Made by a program: the position numbers and the translations under genes
NCBI GenBank assembly: GCA_003233345.1
Contig: QILK01000008.1
Coordinates: 1-54,015, forward strand
Reading direction: 5' to 3'
Origin: Gammaproteobacteria bacterium
Lineage (GTDB): Bacteria > Pseudomonadota > Gammaproteobacteria > SZUA-21
Length of the DNA: 54,015 nucleotides
Notes under the pieces: generated by a model
What the model saw: the letters and a program-made list of their open reading frames with translations, nothing else
The model's database searches: none
What the model was told of the DNA's origin: nothing
Shown here: positions 6,223 through 16,925 of the stretch, piece after piece
How the letters are laid out: the number at the start of each line of letters is the position of its first letter
Position numbering within the stretch: position 1 is the first letter of the stretch

Positions 6223-8727
6223 TCAGCTGCGTAACTTATTGATCGGCGCGCCTGTGATAGATTGTCTTATTCCTATTATGCCCGCAGCACCAACCCCGAG
6301 ACCGCCAAGCACAGCACCGCTGAGCCATAAGCCAAGATTTGGTGTAAAAGTGATGTTCAGTACATGGGTGCTGACGACATAGGCTGCGACAGTCGCACCC
6401 AATGCCGCTAGTAGGCCAGCCAAAAGCCCGATTATAAAATATTCGAAAAATCCGGAAGCCAGCAAAAATAATTTTTTTGCACCTAGTGCGCGTAGCAAAC
6501 TGTTTTCACGTCCGCGTTCTATACTGGTAGACTGGATTGTCGCAAACAATACAATAAGACCTGAAAATAGCGTAAAAACAAATACATATTCAATAGTGGC
6601 TGCTACCTTTTTAATAATACTATTTATTTGCTCGACCGCAGATCTAATATTAATGATTGTCAGGTTCGGAAAATGCCTGACAATCTTCGTGACTAAGCTA
6701 TTATCGTCACTGGGAATATGAAAACTACTTATCCACGTTTGCGGATAGCGCTGCAACATATCAGGCGGCGCGACGACAAAAAAATTCGGTCGCATTGTGT
6801 CCCAAGCGACTTTGCGTATGCTAGTGACGTTTCCGGACACCGATTGTCCAGCGACAGTATAGGTTAGGGAATCCCCCAGGCGAATGCCCAGAGTTTTTGC
6901 CAGGCCAGATTCAACCGAAAACTGATGGACAGGATTAACAGTAGCATGCCAAAATTTACCTTTAATGATGGTATTTCTATGTTGTAGCTTGCTCGCCGAT
7001 GATAAGTTAAATTCACGAGCAATTAAGCGTTTGGCGCGGTCAGAGGTATAGCTATTAGCGCTGACTGAGCGCTGGTTAATCTTAACCAGGCGAGCACGGG
7101 TCATAGAATAGAATTTAGGTTTAGCGAGGTTGAGGGTCTGGAAGTGCTTTCTGATAAGATCCAGCTGGTTACTTTGTATGTTTATTGCAAATTGGTTAGG
7201 CGCATTTTTGGGGATACGCGATTGCCATTGCTCGATCAGGTCACCACGAACGATTGAAACTAACATGAGTGCCATGATGGCTATTCCAAAACCCGAAATT
7301 TGTATCGCTGTATTCAGCGGGTGCCTGCCAATGGACTTGATACCATGTTTCCATGCGCCGGTACTCATATAGCCGGTAATGTTAGCAAGGGTGACCAGTA
7401 ACCAGGAAGCCAATAACAGAATAAACGCAGCCACACTAACAACAAGCAATAGTCTCCAGGCTAATTGAAAGTCGCCAGCGATAGAAAAAAGCATAATCGT
7501 AATCAAGCTTAAGCCAGTGGCATAAGCAAGATAAATATTTGTGGATATTGGTTCCAGGTTACGTCTTATCACTCTTAGGGGGGAGACGGTCTGTAAACGC
7601 ATTATCGGCGGTAAAGCAAATGCAAACAGTATTAATACACCTGTTAACATTCCCGATATTAACGGTACGATTCCCGGTTGCGGGAGCGATTGGGGGAACC
7701 AGTCCCGAAGGATAAATTCCAGTAAATATTGTGCCAGGTAGCCAAGTAAACAGCCAAATACCCCTGCTATAATGCCTAAAAAAAGCAACTGACGAAGGTA
7801 TAAAGATAAAATAGCATTTTTTTGGGCACCGAGACATCGTAATAGTGCACAATAGTCGAATTGCTTTCTGGCATATCGTTTTGCGGCGATGGCAATCGCA
7901 ACACCCGCCAATAAAACGCTAATAAGCGCTGACAACCCAAGGTAGCGTTTACTCTGTTCCAACGCAGATTTGAATGCAGGGCGAGAGCTTTCCAGACTTA
8001 GCAATTTTTGGTTGGAGGTCTTGTTCGCTAAAAACCAATCTCGAAAAGCGTTAAGTTGGGAATATTTTCCTGCCAATAATAGTTTGTATTTAATGCGACT
8101 GCCTGGTGCAATCAATTTTGTTGCGGCTATATCCTCAAAGGCGATTAGTACTCGTGGGGCGATATTAAAAAACTCGCCGGCTTGATCCGGTTCGAAGACA
8201 ATAATTTTTTCGACTTCAAAAGTTTTGTAGCCAATTTTTATCGACTCGCCAATTTTTAGTCTTAAATCGCCTAATAATTCAGGTGCAATCCAGGCTTTTC
8301 CACGGCCAGGTCTTTTCTTAGTTGCCACGGATAGTGCCGTTGCTTTATTTCTAATTTTTAATGAGCCCCTTAGAGGATAGAGTGATTCTACGGCTTTAAT
8401 GGATACCAGCCGAGATTTATTATTGGCGATAATTACACTCGGAAAAGTTAAAATACGTGTCGATTTAAGTCCGAGGTTTTCAGCTTTTCTACGGCTGGCG
8501 CTGGAGATACTCTCGCTGGATTGAACCGCCATGTCGGCTGCGAGTAAATCAGCGGCGTGGTACGCCATATTTTTACTAACCCGTTCGACAAAAAAGCCTA
8601 TACCGGTAACGCTGCTAACAGAAATAACAATCGCAAAAAACAGTATGCGAATTTCACCGCCGCGCCAATCCCGTAGCAGGTTTCGAATGGGTCGAATCAG
8701 GGGTTTATTCACAAAGCTGGCCTTCAT
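6223..8727 (-). CDS. ybbP: ABC exporter permease YbbP
   Basis: 834 residues, close to the about 800 of E. coli YbbP. N-terminal membrane helix (about 27-47, FFAIVISVSSVTGIGFFVE), then a large periplasmic domain, then clustered helices (about 265-480). A second periplasmic domain follows (about 500-720), then a terminal FtsX-type three-helix block (FSGLIVLFATIQ, RGRENSLLRALGA, GLLAGLLAALGATVAAYV). The E-x-SLLRALGA segment is the coupling helix that contacts the ATPase. It overlaps ybbA by 23 nt. With YbbA it forms a MacB-like transporter that works with the periplasmic esterase TesA, encoded divergently here as in E. coli, and is thought to extract hydrophobic molecules from the inner membrane. 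Confidence 0.92.
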   Translation of the reverse strand: MKASFVNKPLIRPIRNLLRDWRGGEIRILFFAIVISVSSVTGIGFFVERVSKNMAYHAADLLAADMAVQSSESISSASRRKAENLGLKSTRILTFPSVIIANNKSRLVSIKAVESLYPLRGSLKIRNKATALSVATKKRPGRGKAWIAPELLGDLRLKIGESIKIGYKTFEVEKIIVFEPDQAGEFFNIAPRVLIAFEDIAATKLIAPGSRIKYKLLLAGKYSQLNAFRDWFLANKTSNQKLLSLESSRPAFKSALEQSKRYLGLSALISVLLAGVAIAIAAKRYARKQFDYCALLRCLGAQKNAILSLYLRQLLFLGIIAGVFGCLLGYLAQYLLEFILRDWFPQSLPQPGIVPLISGMLTGVLILFAFALPPIMRLQTVSPLRVIRRNLEPISTNIYLAYATGLSLITIMLFSIAGDFQLAWRLLLVVSVAAFILLLASWLLVTLANITGYMSTGAWKHGIKSIGRHPLNTAIQISGFGIAIMALMLVSIVRGDLIEQWQSRIPKNAPNQFAINIQSNQLDLIRKHFQTLNLAKPKFYSMTRARLVKINQRSVSANSYTSDRAKRLIAREFNLSSASKLQHRNTIIKGKFWHATVNPVHQFSVESGLAKTLGIRLGDSLTYTVAGQSVSGNVTSIRKVAWDTMRPNFFVVAPPDMLQRYPQTWISSFHIPSDDNSLVTKIVRHFPNLTIINIRSAVEQINSIIKKVAATIEYVFVFTLFSGLIVLFATIQSTSIERGRENSLLRALGAKKLFLLASGFFEYFIIGLLAGLLAALGATVAAYVVSTHVLNITFTPNLGLWLSGAVLGGLGVGAAGIIGIRQSITGAPINKLRS

Positions 8728-9388
8728 TGAGCTTAAAACTGCTATCGCAGTGTGAGCTTAGCTCGGTGTCGTGTGTCACCATTACCAGCGTGGTATTGTG
8801 TCTTTTATTTAAATCAAATAGTAGGTCGATAATATGTTTTCCAGTCACTTGATCTAGATTGCCGGTAGGCTCGTCAGCGAATAATATTTTTGGTTGTACG
8901 GCATAGGCACGAGCAATAGCAACGCGCTGTTGCTCACCGCCTGATAATTGACTAGGCATATGCTTGGTTCGTGATTTCAACCCAACATTGATCAGCGCCT
9001 GGCGGGCTTTATTACCAGCATCCTTTTCTCTGGCCAGCTCCAGGGGCAACATGACATTTTCAAGCGCAGTGAGGTGTGGTAATAACTGGAACGACTGGAA
9101 TACAAAGCCGACATTTCCCGCACGCAAGCTAGCGCGTTCGTCTTCATCTAGGCTTTCAAGTTTTTCCGATAAAAGATAGACTTCACCAGAGGTGCTGGTA
9201 TCAAGGCCTGCCATTATGCCCAGCAGTGTAGATTTTCCCGACCCGGAAGCGCCAACAATTGCGACTGACTTACCTTTAGATATAGTGATATTGATATCTT
9301 TAAGTATAATAAGCTCACCCTCAGGGCTGATGACTTGCTTGCCAAGATTGATTGTGTGCACAATAGCATTAGAGGATGCATTACCCAT
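8705..9388 (-). CDS. ybbA: ABC exporter ATP-binding protein YbbA
   Basis: 227 residues with a complete ATPase cassette: Walker A GASGSGKST (46-54), Q-loop VFQSFQLLPHLTALENVMLPLEL, signature LSGGEQQR, Walker B ILFADEPTGNLD and switch H in VMVTHDTEL. It belongs to the LolD/MacB/FtsE subfamily that energises FtsX-type permeases. It pairs with YbbP, whose gene overlaps its 3' end. The ATG shares bases with the tesA start (CATG, each strand reading its own ATG). Its AGGA ribosome site therefore lies inside tesA coding sequence, and its promoter must too. Confidence 0.93.
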   Translation of the reverse strand: MGNASSNAIVHTINLGKQVISPEGELIILKDINITISKGKSVAIVGASGSGKSTLLGIMAGLDTSTSGEVYLLSEKLESLDEDERASLRAGNVGFVFQSFQLLPHLTALENVMLPLELAREKDAGNKARQALINVGLKSRTKHMPSQLSGGEQQRVAIARAYAVQPKILFADEPTGNLDQVTGKHIIDLLFDLNKRHNTTLVMVTHDTELSSHCDSSFKLNEGQLCE

Positions 9389-10010
9389 GTATAAAAATTT
9401 CCTGATAATAGTTTGCTTAATAATGCCAGTTCAAGTGAAGGCTGACAAGCCTGTCATTATGGTATTTGGGGATAGTTTAAGCGCTGGATACGGGATACCA
9501 TTAAAGAAAAGTTGGGTGAGTTTGTTACAAGCCAGACTGGAGAAAAATAAATATCGTTATAAAGTTGTTAATGCAAGTATTAGCGGTGATACCAGCAGCA
9601 GCGGTTTATCGCGATTACCCACAGCGCTTGTGGTCCACAAGCCGGAAATCGTTGTTCTGGAGCTGGGTGGTAATGACGGGCTTAGAGGACTGCCGATCGA
9701 ACAAACAAAGAAAAATCTGAATCGTATGTTAAAAATACTCAAATCGAAAGATATCAAAATATTGCTAGTCGGTATACGCTTACCGCCTAATTATGGGCCT
9801 GTCTATACGCAAACATTCCAGATGATTTACCAAGATCTCGCGCGTATTCACAAAGTTCATTTGTTGGGTTTTTTATTAGAGGGGGTGGCGGGATACAAAA
9901 ACTATATGCAAGATGATGGTATCCACGCAAATAGCGAAGGGCAGCCTAAAATCAACAATAATATTTGGAAAAAACTAGCGCCACTACTAAATCCGGTTAC
10001 GAAAAAATAG
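9387..10010 (+). CDS. tesA: Periplasmic GDSL esterase/lysophospholipase/thioesterase I
   Basis: 207 residues from the ATG at 9387, not the 272-aa track ORF, whose first 65 codons are antisense to ybbA. A signal peptide ends at about residue 19 (VKA, then DKP). The SGNH blocks are all present: GDSLSAGYG (Ser30), SGDTSSSGL, LGGNDGLRG and DGIHANSEG with the catalytic Asp/His. It hydrolyses acyl thioesters, lysophospholipids and other esters in the periplasm. It is divergent from ybbAP, its functional partner. AGAGGA 10 nt upstream serves as ribosome site and lies within ybbA. The 3' end overlaps the convergent ankyrin gene by 14 nt. Confidence 0.93.
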   Translation: MYKNFLIIVCLIMPVQVKADKPVIMVFGDSLSAGYGIPLKKSWVSLLQARLEKNKYRYKVVNASISGDTSSSGLSRLPTALVVHKPEIVVLELGGNDGLRGLPIEQTKKNLNRMLKILKSKDIKILLVGIRLPPNYGPVYTQTFQMIYQDLARIHKVHLLGFLLEGVAGYKNYMQDDGIHANSEGQPKINNNIWKKLAPLLNPVTKK

Positions 10011-11613
10011 AATTATTACCGTCTGGATTGTCATTGCCGACCTTGTGGAAATTAATAATATTATCATCGAATAACGACGCAACATCAGAAGATTTTGCGC
10101 GGTCGGCTGCGGTTTTCCCTTCCGGGTCTTTTAGGGTTACATTAGCGCCGGCCTTAATTAGATGCGCGGTTGTTATATAGTGGCCGTTGGTACTACTGTA
10201 GATTAGTGCTGTTAATTGATGTTCATCACGGGCATCAATGTCAGCACCTGCTTCAATCAGGGTTTGTACCATTTCTACATTGCCCGACATGGCCGAATAG
10301 ATAAGCGTTGTTTTACCATCGGAATAGGTTCTTAGTAAATCGATCTTATGGCGTGCTAATGTCTTAGCTATTTTTTTAGTTCCCGATACAGCACAATGCA
10401 AGGCGATATCAAATCCCAGTTTATCTTTATGCTCGAGGTTAGTCGAAGCACCTAGCAAAGCACTAATGCATTTTTCACTACGATGTTTAATTGCATTTAA
10501 TAAAGCGGTACGACCATAGCCGTCTTTTAGGTTTGGATCTGCATTGAGGCTAATAAGATACAACAGGTAGTAAGGGTTGTTTTTTTGCGCTGCCAGCATT
10601 AGCGGTGTTTGATTAGCATGATTATAGCCGTTAATATTTGCACCATAGTCTACCAGGAACTTCAAGGTTTCCAGATCGGATTTTTCTTCGATAGCGTAGC
10701 AGAGTATCCAGTCACCAAAATTTGATGGCGTAATATTTTCGGTATTGGCTTGTATCAGCTCCAGGTTTGTTAACGCTTGCATTAATGGCAGACTTTTATT
10801 GCGTATCACCGTTTTTATCATAGAAGTGAACCCTTCTTTATCACGAAAAATATTGGGTTCTAACTGAGTTAGGGCCATCGCCAGTGTTTCCTTGTCTTGA
10901 GCGATCCATTTAGATAATAGTGTAAAGCCGTTACCGTCCGGTTCATTGATATCTAACTTAGCATTGTGTAAAGCATGGAGCACTTCAATGGAGGTGCAAA
11001 AATGTATTAACGGTATGCCTTTGTCGAAAAGTTTTTCACGGTTTAATGGAAACTTAAGAATAGTTTCAATGCTGTCAATTTTATTTAACTTCACGGCTAG
11101 ATATAGCGTATCACTGATTTTATCCAAGTCGTCCAAATTTCTAAAATAGTTTAAAAATATTTCCAGTATGGGTAATTGGTGATACTGAATAGCCTTTTCT
11201 ACCGGCGTCGTATAACCATTTTGCTCGATTGCATGTAACGTGAGCCCTTTAAGCAAAAGACACTCACATACTTTGATTTTTCCTTCGATGACAGCGGTAT
11301 CCAGTAGCGTTGCGCCATAGGAATCCCGGAACTTTATATTAACACCCTGATCAATAAAGTAGCCAATTATATCTGTGTCACCGTCTGTTACCCGGTAGGC
11401 TGTGTGTAGAAACCAGCCGAGTGCGTAACTTGAATTGCTTACTCGTGATTCGCGAAGAATCAGTCGCTTGATCATTTTATAGTCTTGATCGTGAATAGCT
11501 TGGATCAGTTTCTGTTCAGTAGATTTTTGATTGTTGCGATAGTCCGCCAGATGAAAGACATTTTTCAAACCTATTCTTGCAGCTGTCATTAAAGATTGGA
11601 CTTTAGACTTCAT
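9997..11613 (-). CDS. Cytoplasmic ankyrin-repeat protein
   Basis: 538 residues, no signal peptide or membrane helix. At least eight ankyrin units can be read. The clearest are in the C-terminal half: NQTPLMLAAQKNNPYYLLYLI, GRTALLNAIKHRSEKCISALL, GFDIALHCAVSGTKKIAKTL, GKTTLIYSAMSGNVEMVQTLIEAGADID and LTALIYSSTNGHYITTAHLIKAGANV. More divergent units occupy about 40-340. Ankyrin stacks bind proteins, and in bacteria they also occur in stress-protection and secreted proteins. No secretion signal is evident. Monocistronic on the minus strand, with GGAAG upstream. Partner and role unknown. Confidence 0.82.
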   Translation of the reverse strand: MKSKVQSLMTAARIGLKNVFHLADYRNNQKSTEQKLIQAIHDQDYKMIKRLILRESRVSNSSYALGWFLHTAYRVTDGDTDIIGYFIDQGVNIKFRDSYGATLLDTAVIEGKIKVCECLLLKGLTLHAIEQNGYTTPVEKAIQYHQLPILEIFLNYFRNLDDLDKISDTLYLAVKLNKIDSIETILKFPLNREKLFDKGIPLIHFCTSIEVLHALHNAKLDINEPDGNGFTLLSKWIAQDKETLAMALTQLEPNIFRDKEGFTSMIKTVIRNKSLPLMQALTNLELIQANTENITPSNFGDWILCYAIEEKSDLETLKFLVDYGANINGYNHANQTPLMLAAQKNNPYYLLYLISLNADPNLKDGYGRTALLNAIKHRSEKCISALLGASTNLEHKDKLGFDIALHCAVSGTKKIAKTLARHKIDLLRTYSDGKTTLIYSAMSGNVEMVQTLIEAGADIDARDEHQLTALIYSSTNGHYITTAHLIKAGANVTLKDPEGKTAADRAKSSDVASLFDDNIINFHKVGNDNPDGNNSIFS

Positions 11614-11817
11614 ATACGCAGTCTTCCGATTTGCTATTTGTTTGAATCAGGGGATTTCCTGAAAATCAGCAGAAAAATGATTTAAAACTGCTGCTTACGA
11701 AATATCGTAGCATAATTAATCATCAATGGAAAACGATGCGACCAGAAAATGATAAGGTATTACCCATTTGCCGGTAGTTGCCGAAAAAATAATCAGAGGC
11801 CGGCGACTGCTAAAACG
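11614..11817. other. Intergenic, nothing recognised
   Basis: About 200 nt between two minus-strand genes. It must contain the promoter of the ankyrin gene. No clear stem-loop with a T-run was found for the upstream gene. Confidence 0.3.
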
Positions 11818-12420
11818 TTATTGAATTAGCGATTCAACCTCAGCCAACGCAGCACGCTGCATTGGTTTGCTATCTATCGGGCTTAAAGGGCTTTGGCGAA
11901 TATCGTCCTGTGAAAATAATATCAGTTCAACGGGTGTTGCATCAGCTATAAATTTCACCATAGGTTGTTGTGTATATTCGTTTTGGCTTAAGCGGATTCT
12001 GCGTTGTTTTTCCTCAAAAGGCACGCCCGTATCATTTAGGTACAAGCCAACCTGCTCAGTGATATCGCAAAATAAATGCAGCACGACACTGTCATGCTTG
12101 CTAGCAGTACCGGACAAAACATTGCCAACTAATCTTGGGTTAAATTGCTGTAGATACTGCATTGCTCTGATAGCGATTTTACGCAGCTGAACTAACTTTT
12201 TAGGCTGGTCTGCTGAGTCAAAGAGATTAATATGCGCTAATAGCGCAGCTTCGAGTTCCTGGTTTGTAGGCAGGCACTTGGCATCGGAAACCCCCAGTGC
12301 ATTGGCTGCTTTTTGTTTCGCGAGCTGGTAATCACGAATACCTGATTCATAAATTAGTTTCGCGGCATAATCGGCTATTTGCTGTCTTAGCTGTTTTGAT
12401 CGTATTGACTGTTTGGGCAT
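11818..12420 (-). CDS. Conserved hypothetical protein downstream of mrcA
   Basis: 200 residues, soluble. The N-terminus is helical (KQLRQQIADYAAKLIYESGIRDYQLAKQKAANALG). Ordered segments follow: NPRLVGNVLSGTA, VVLHLFCDITEQVGLYLND, a PFEEKQRRI basic patch, VKFIADATPVELILF, and a closing SPIDSKPMQRAALAEVESLI. The G-x-V-L-x-G-T-A followed by beta strands with D/E residues loosely recalls nucleotidyltransferase-fold proteins, and I recall such annotations on similar proteobacterial proteins. This is not proven here. It starts 23 nt after mrcA and is probably co-transcribed with it. Confidence 0.65.
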   Translation of the reverse strand: MPKQSIRSKQLRQQIADYAAKLIYESGIRDYQLAKQKAANALGVSDAKCLPTNQELEAALLAHINLFDSADQPKKLVQLRKIAIRAMQYLQQFNPRLVGNVLSGTASKHDSVVLHLFCDITEQVGLYLNDTGVPFEEKQRRIRLSQNEYTQQPMVKFIADATPVELILFSQDDIRQSPLSPIDSKPMQRAALAEVESLIQ

Positions 12421-12443
12421 TAATTTATGTGTAATCAGGCCTA

Positions 12444-15083
12444 CTAAAAATCATCTTCCAGATCTTCGTAAGGATTATCTTCTTCTTGTGACGGACGAAA
12501 ACCTCTTTTTTTGTTTTCAGGTTTGGTATGCCTGTCAATGGGATCTTCTTTTAGTGTCCGGGCAACAATATCTTTGTCATGGTTATCACTACTGGGTCTT
12601 GAAGGTGTTGTTTGATCTTCAGCGGTTTTTTTAGTGTTAGGCTTTTTGCTGGTATTGGTCTCTAAATCATGGTTATCGTCTTCATACGGATTATCCTGCC
12701 CGGTATCATCTGAATCAACCTGACTTATTTTAGTCGGCTGATATTGGGTGCGGAATGATTCCATGATGCGTTCTTTGGAATAGGGCGCAGCAAGGTCACC
12801 GGTTTTTTTATCGATACTCAGTATAACCATATCTTTAGGCAGTCGAGGTTCCCATACGGGCTGGTTTTTTAATATCACTTTCATAAATTCGACCCAGATC
12901 GGTAGGGCCGCTGTTCCACCATATTCTTTATACCCAAGTGTTTTAACCTGGTCAAACCCGACCCAGACTGTGACCACCATATTTTTACTATACCCGGAAA
13001 ACCAGGCGTCTTTTTGCTTATTTGTGGTACCGGTTTTACCAGCAATATCAGGTCTTCCCAGTACTTTGGCTCCCCTGCCAGTGCCTTTTTTAATGACATC
13101 CTTGAGCATCGAGGTCATTTGATAGGCGATTTGCTCACTGATGATTCGTTTTGCCGGGATTGCGTCCTTTAGTTGTTTATTTCCTGTTGCCGGATCACAT
13201 TTTGGGCAGGCAGTTAACGGTTTTTCCTGAAAACGAACAACACTAGCAATGCCTTCCTTATTTCGCGTTTTTTGCACAATTTTGGTAATAAAATGTGCTT
13301 TCACTTTAAAGCCGCCATTAGCAAACGAGGCGTAACCGGTTGCCAGTTGCAATGGCGAGACGACAGAGGTACCCAGTGCAAAAGATAGGTTTCGCTCCAG
13401 TTGCTTTCGCGGAAACCCAAATTTTTCAGCAAACTTGTGGGCAAAACCCACCGTAACTGTTTGTAAAATTCTGATCGCTACCAGGTTTCGGGATAAATAG
13501 AGTGCTCTACGCATTCTTAATAAGCCCAGTGTGCGCCCATCATCATTGCCAGGTTTCCAATCACTTTCAAGATAGTCTGATTTTAAAACCAGTGGTGCAT
13601 CGTTAAAAAGGCTGGCGGGTGTATAGCCTTTTTCCAGTGCAGAGGCATAGATAAAGGGTTTAAAACTTGAGCCTGGTTGTCGATAGGCCTGGGTGACGCG
13701 ATTAAATTTACTTAAAAAATAATCAAATCCACCAACTAACGCTGTGATGGCACCATTTTTCGGGTTAACGGCAACAGCGGCAGCAGAAACATTAGGAATC
13801 TGCGCTAACCAGCGCTGGTTATTTTCCATAGTTTCAACATAAATGACATCACCGCGTTGTAAGACTTCTTTGGCTGATTTTATTCTTGGACCCAACCGCA
13901 GCTCACCTTCGTATTTTCTAGCCCAAACAATCCCTTTCCAGGGGATAACGATATCGATTCCGTCTTTCAGCGATGCATTGACCGTTTTGCCTTGTACGGA
14001 AGTGACTACCCCAGATTCCAGTCCGCCAATATCCTGGTAGTCTACCAGGCGATTTTCGATATATTTTAGACTGGGATTAACCGGCATTGCTTTTCTGAGC
14101 ACCGGTCCACGATAACCGTGACGCCGGTCATATTGCATAATGCCTTTACGTAATGCTCTTGTCAGTGCTTTCTGGTGTTTTGATATGATGGTGGTGTAAA
14201 TGTTATAGCCATCACTATAGGTGCGACGTTTATACATTTTTTTTGCTTTCTGACGTACCATTTCAGCAATATAGTGGCCCTCGACATTAACCAGCAACGA
14301 ATGTCGATCCGAGCTGATTTCTTCATCCTTGGCTTTTTGGTATTGCTCTTTGGTGACATGCCCAAGATCGAGCATCCGGCCTAACACATAGTTTCGTCTT
14401 AATAGCGCACGCTTGGGGTTAATCACCGGGTTGTACCGGGATGGTGCTTTTGGTAATCCAGCGATCATCGCGATTTGTGCCAGGGACAGCTGTGACAGGT
14501 TGACACCGTAATAGACATTGGAGGCCGCTTGCACACCGTAGGATCGGTTACCTAAATAAATATAGTTAAGGTAACGTTCCATAATCTGTGGTTTGGTCAA
14601 TTCACGTTCGATCTTGAACGCCAGAAATATTTCCAGCAGTTTGCGCTTAAAGGTCTTCTTTTTGGTTAAAAACAGATTACGCGCCAACTGCATGGTGATC
14701 GTACTGCCACCCTGGCCGCGTGTTCCCGTTCTTACCATATTGATAAACGCCCGACTCATGCCCTTATAGTCAACACCGCTATGTTCAAAAAAGCGGTCAT
14801 CTTCAGCAGAGATAAAAGCATTGACTAAGGTTTTTGGAAATTTTGCGTAAGGTAGCGGAATTCGTCTTTTATCACCAAATTCCTGAATCAGTTCGCCTTC
14901 CACGGTATAAACCCGCAAAGGTTCGTCGGATTTTATATTACTTATATTTTTTATGGATGGGATTTCGGATAAAAAATAAATGTAAACACTGCTGCCGATT
15001 ATAAGGGCCAGACTCGTCACCAGCACTGCTACCAGTGAGAAGAAACCGAAAACCCTTAATATTATAGTTACTAATGGATTCAT
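12444..15083 (-). CDS. mrcA: Penicillin-binding protein 1A (bifunctional peptidoglycan synthase)
   Basis: 879 residues. Short cytoplasmic tail, one membrane helix (about 8-35), then the GT51 glycosyltransferase with its motifs EDDRFFEHSGVDY, GGSTITMQLARN and KRKLLEIFLAFKIERELTK. An OB-like linker (about 320-410) precedes the transpeptidase: SSFKPF (catalytic Ser in SxxK), SRN (SxN) and KTGTT. The last about 110 residues are low-complexity, acidic and Thr/Asp/Pro-rich, with repeats of DNPYEDD type, probably disordered. It polymerises and cross-links peptidoglycan in the periplasm. Divergent from pilM, the usual arrangement in many gammaproteobacteria. The first gene of a two-gene unit with the 11818 gene. 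Confidence 0.96.
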   Translation of the reverse strand: MNPLVTIILRVFGFFSLVAVLVTSLALIIGSSVYIYFLSEIPSIKNISNIKSDEPLRVYTVEGELIQEFGDKRRIPLPYAKFPKTLVNAFISAEDDRFFEHSGVDYKGMSRAFINMVRTGTRGQGGSTITMQLARNLFLTKKKTFKRKLLEIFLAFKIERELTKPQIMERYLNYIYLGNRSYGVQAASNVYYGVNLSQLSLAQIAMIAGLPKAPSRYNPVINPKRALLRRNYVLGRMLDLGHVTKEQYQKAKDEEISSDRHSLLVNVEGHYIAEMVRQKAKKMYKRRTYSDGYNIYTTIISKHQKALTRALRKGIMQYDRRHGYRGPVLRKAMPVNPSLKYIENRLVDYQDIGGLESGVVTSVQGKTVNASLKDGIDIVIPWKGIVWARKYEGELRLGPRIKSAKEVLQRGDVIYVETMENNQRWLAQIPNVSAAAVAVNPKNGAITALVGGFDYFLSKFNRVTQAYRQPGSSFKPFIYASALEKGYTPASLFNDAPLVLKSDYLESDWKPGNDDGRTLGLLRMRRALYLSRNLVAIRILQTVTVGFAHKFAEKFGFPRKQLERNLSFALGTSVVSPLQLATGYASFANGGFKVKAHFITKIVQKTRNKEGIASVVRFQEKPLTACPKCDPATGNKQLKDAIPAKRIISEQIAYQMTSMLKDVIKKGTGRGAKVLGRPDIAGKTGTTNKQKDAWFSGYSKNMVVTVWVGFDQVKTLGYKEYGGTAALPIWVEFMKVILKNQPVWEPRLPKDMVILSIDKKTGDLAAPYSKERIMESFRTQYQPTKISQVDSDDTGQDNPYEDDNHDLETNTSKKPNTKKTAEDQTTPSRPSSDNHDKDIVARTLKEDPIDRHTKPENKKRGFRPSQEEDNPYEDLEDDF

Positions 15084-15194
15084 TGCCTAAAGTACTTTCA
15101 ATAGTTGACCGATAACTGACATTGAACATATTCGATATGTGTCAGCTTATAAAGACTATATCCGTATACGGTGAATTACAAGTATACATTTACA

Positions 15195-15222
15195 TTGACA
15201 GTTGTGAATTCGAGCATATTTT
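15195..15222 (+). promoter_or_regulatory. Likely sigma-70 promoter of the pil operon
   Basis: TTGACA (15195-15200), a 16-nt spacer and TATTTT. A transcript starting near 15230 would have a leader of about 45 nt to the pilM GTG. Confidence 0.42.
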
Positions 15223-15238
15223 TGTCGTATTTAGCTGA

Positions 15239-16336
<1,098 letters not shown>

Positions 16337-16337
16337 A

Positions 16338-16925
16338 ATGGCACATATAAACCTGTTACCTTGGCGCGAAAAGAAACGCAAGGCAATGCAATTCGAATTT
16401 CTGGTCATGTTGGGCTTGGCGGTACTGGTCACTGGTATCACGATGGGCTCGGTTCATTTTTATCATGTTGATCGAACGACTTACCAGAAAAAGCGAATTG
16501 CCTATATTGAAAATAGTATACGCCAGCTCGACAAGCAAATTGCGCAAATAAAGCGGATCGAGAAAACCAGAGAAAATCTCAGAAAACGAATTGAAAAAGT
16601 GCGGGATCTTGAGAGGAATCGTGCTGAAATCGTGCACTTGTTTGATGAAATATCCAAACGATTGCCTGCAGGTGTTTACTTGACGGCCGTTAAACAAAAA
16701 GATAAGGGTATTACCCTTCGAGGTGTATCAAATGATAACAATGATATTTCCACGTATATCACTAATCTGGCATCTTCAGACTGGTTGGAAGGGCTCGATC
16801 TGGATGTGGTTAAACACATTGGCAAGGGTGCGCAACGCAAAAAACGTGTGGGTGAATTTGTGGTGACTGCGGTCCAGAAGTCACCGAAAGATGAACATCA
16901 AAAAGTAGAGGTAGGCCGGCGATGA
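16338..16925 (+). CDS. pilN: Type IV pilus assembly protein PilN
   Basis: 195 residues from the ATG at 16338, with AAGGAG 11 nt upstream inside the end of pilM; the TTG at 16329 in the track is less likely. It starts MAHINLLPWREKKRK, the conserved PilM-binding motif of PilN. One membrane helix follows (about 19-41), then a coiled coil (about 50-100) and a ferredoxin-like periplasmic domain (VYLTAVKQKDKGITLRGV). It dimerises with PilO in the alignment subcomplex. Confidence 0.95.
   Translation: MAHINLLPWREKKRKAMQFEFLVMLGLAVLVTGITMGSVHFYHVDRTTYQKKRIAYIENSIRQLDKQIAQIKRIEKTRENLRKRIEKVRDLERNRAEIVHLFDEISKRLPAGVYLTAVKQKDKGITLRGVSNDNNDISTYITNLASSDWLEGLDLDVVKHIGKGAQRKKRVGEFVVTAVQKSPKDEHQKVEVGRR

Noticed and set aside
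9192-9386. N-terminal 65 residues of the 272-aa track ORF for tesA
   Set aside because: Antisense to ybbA; the signal peptide and ribosome site place the start at 9387.
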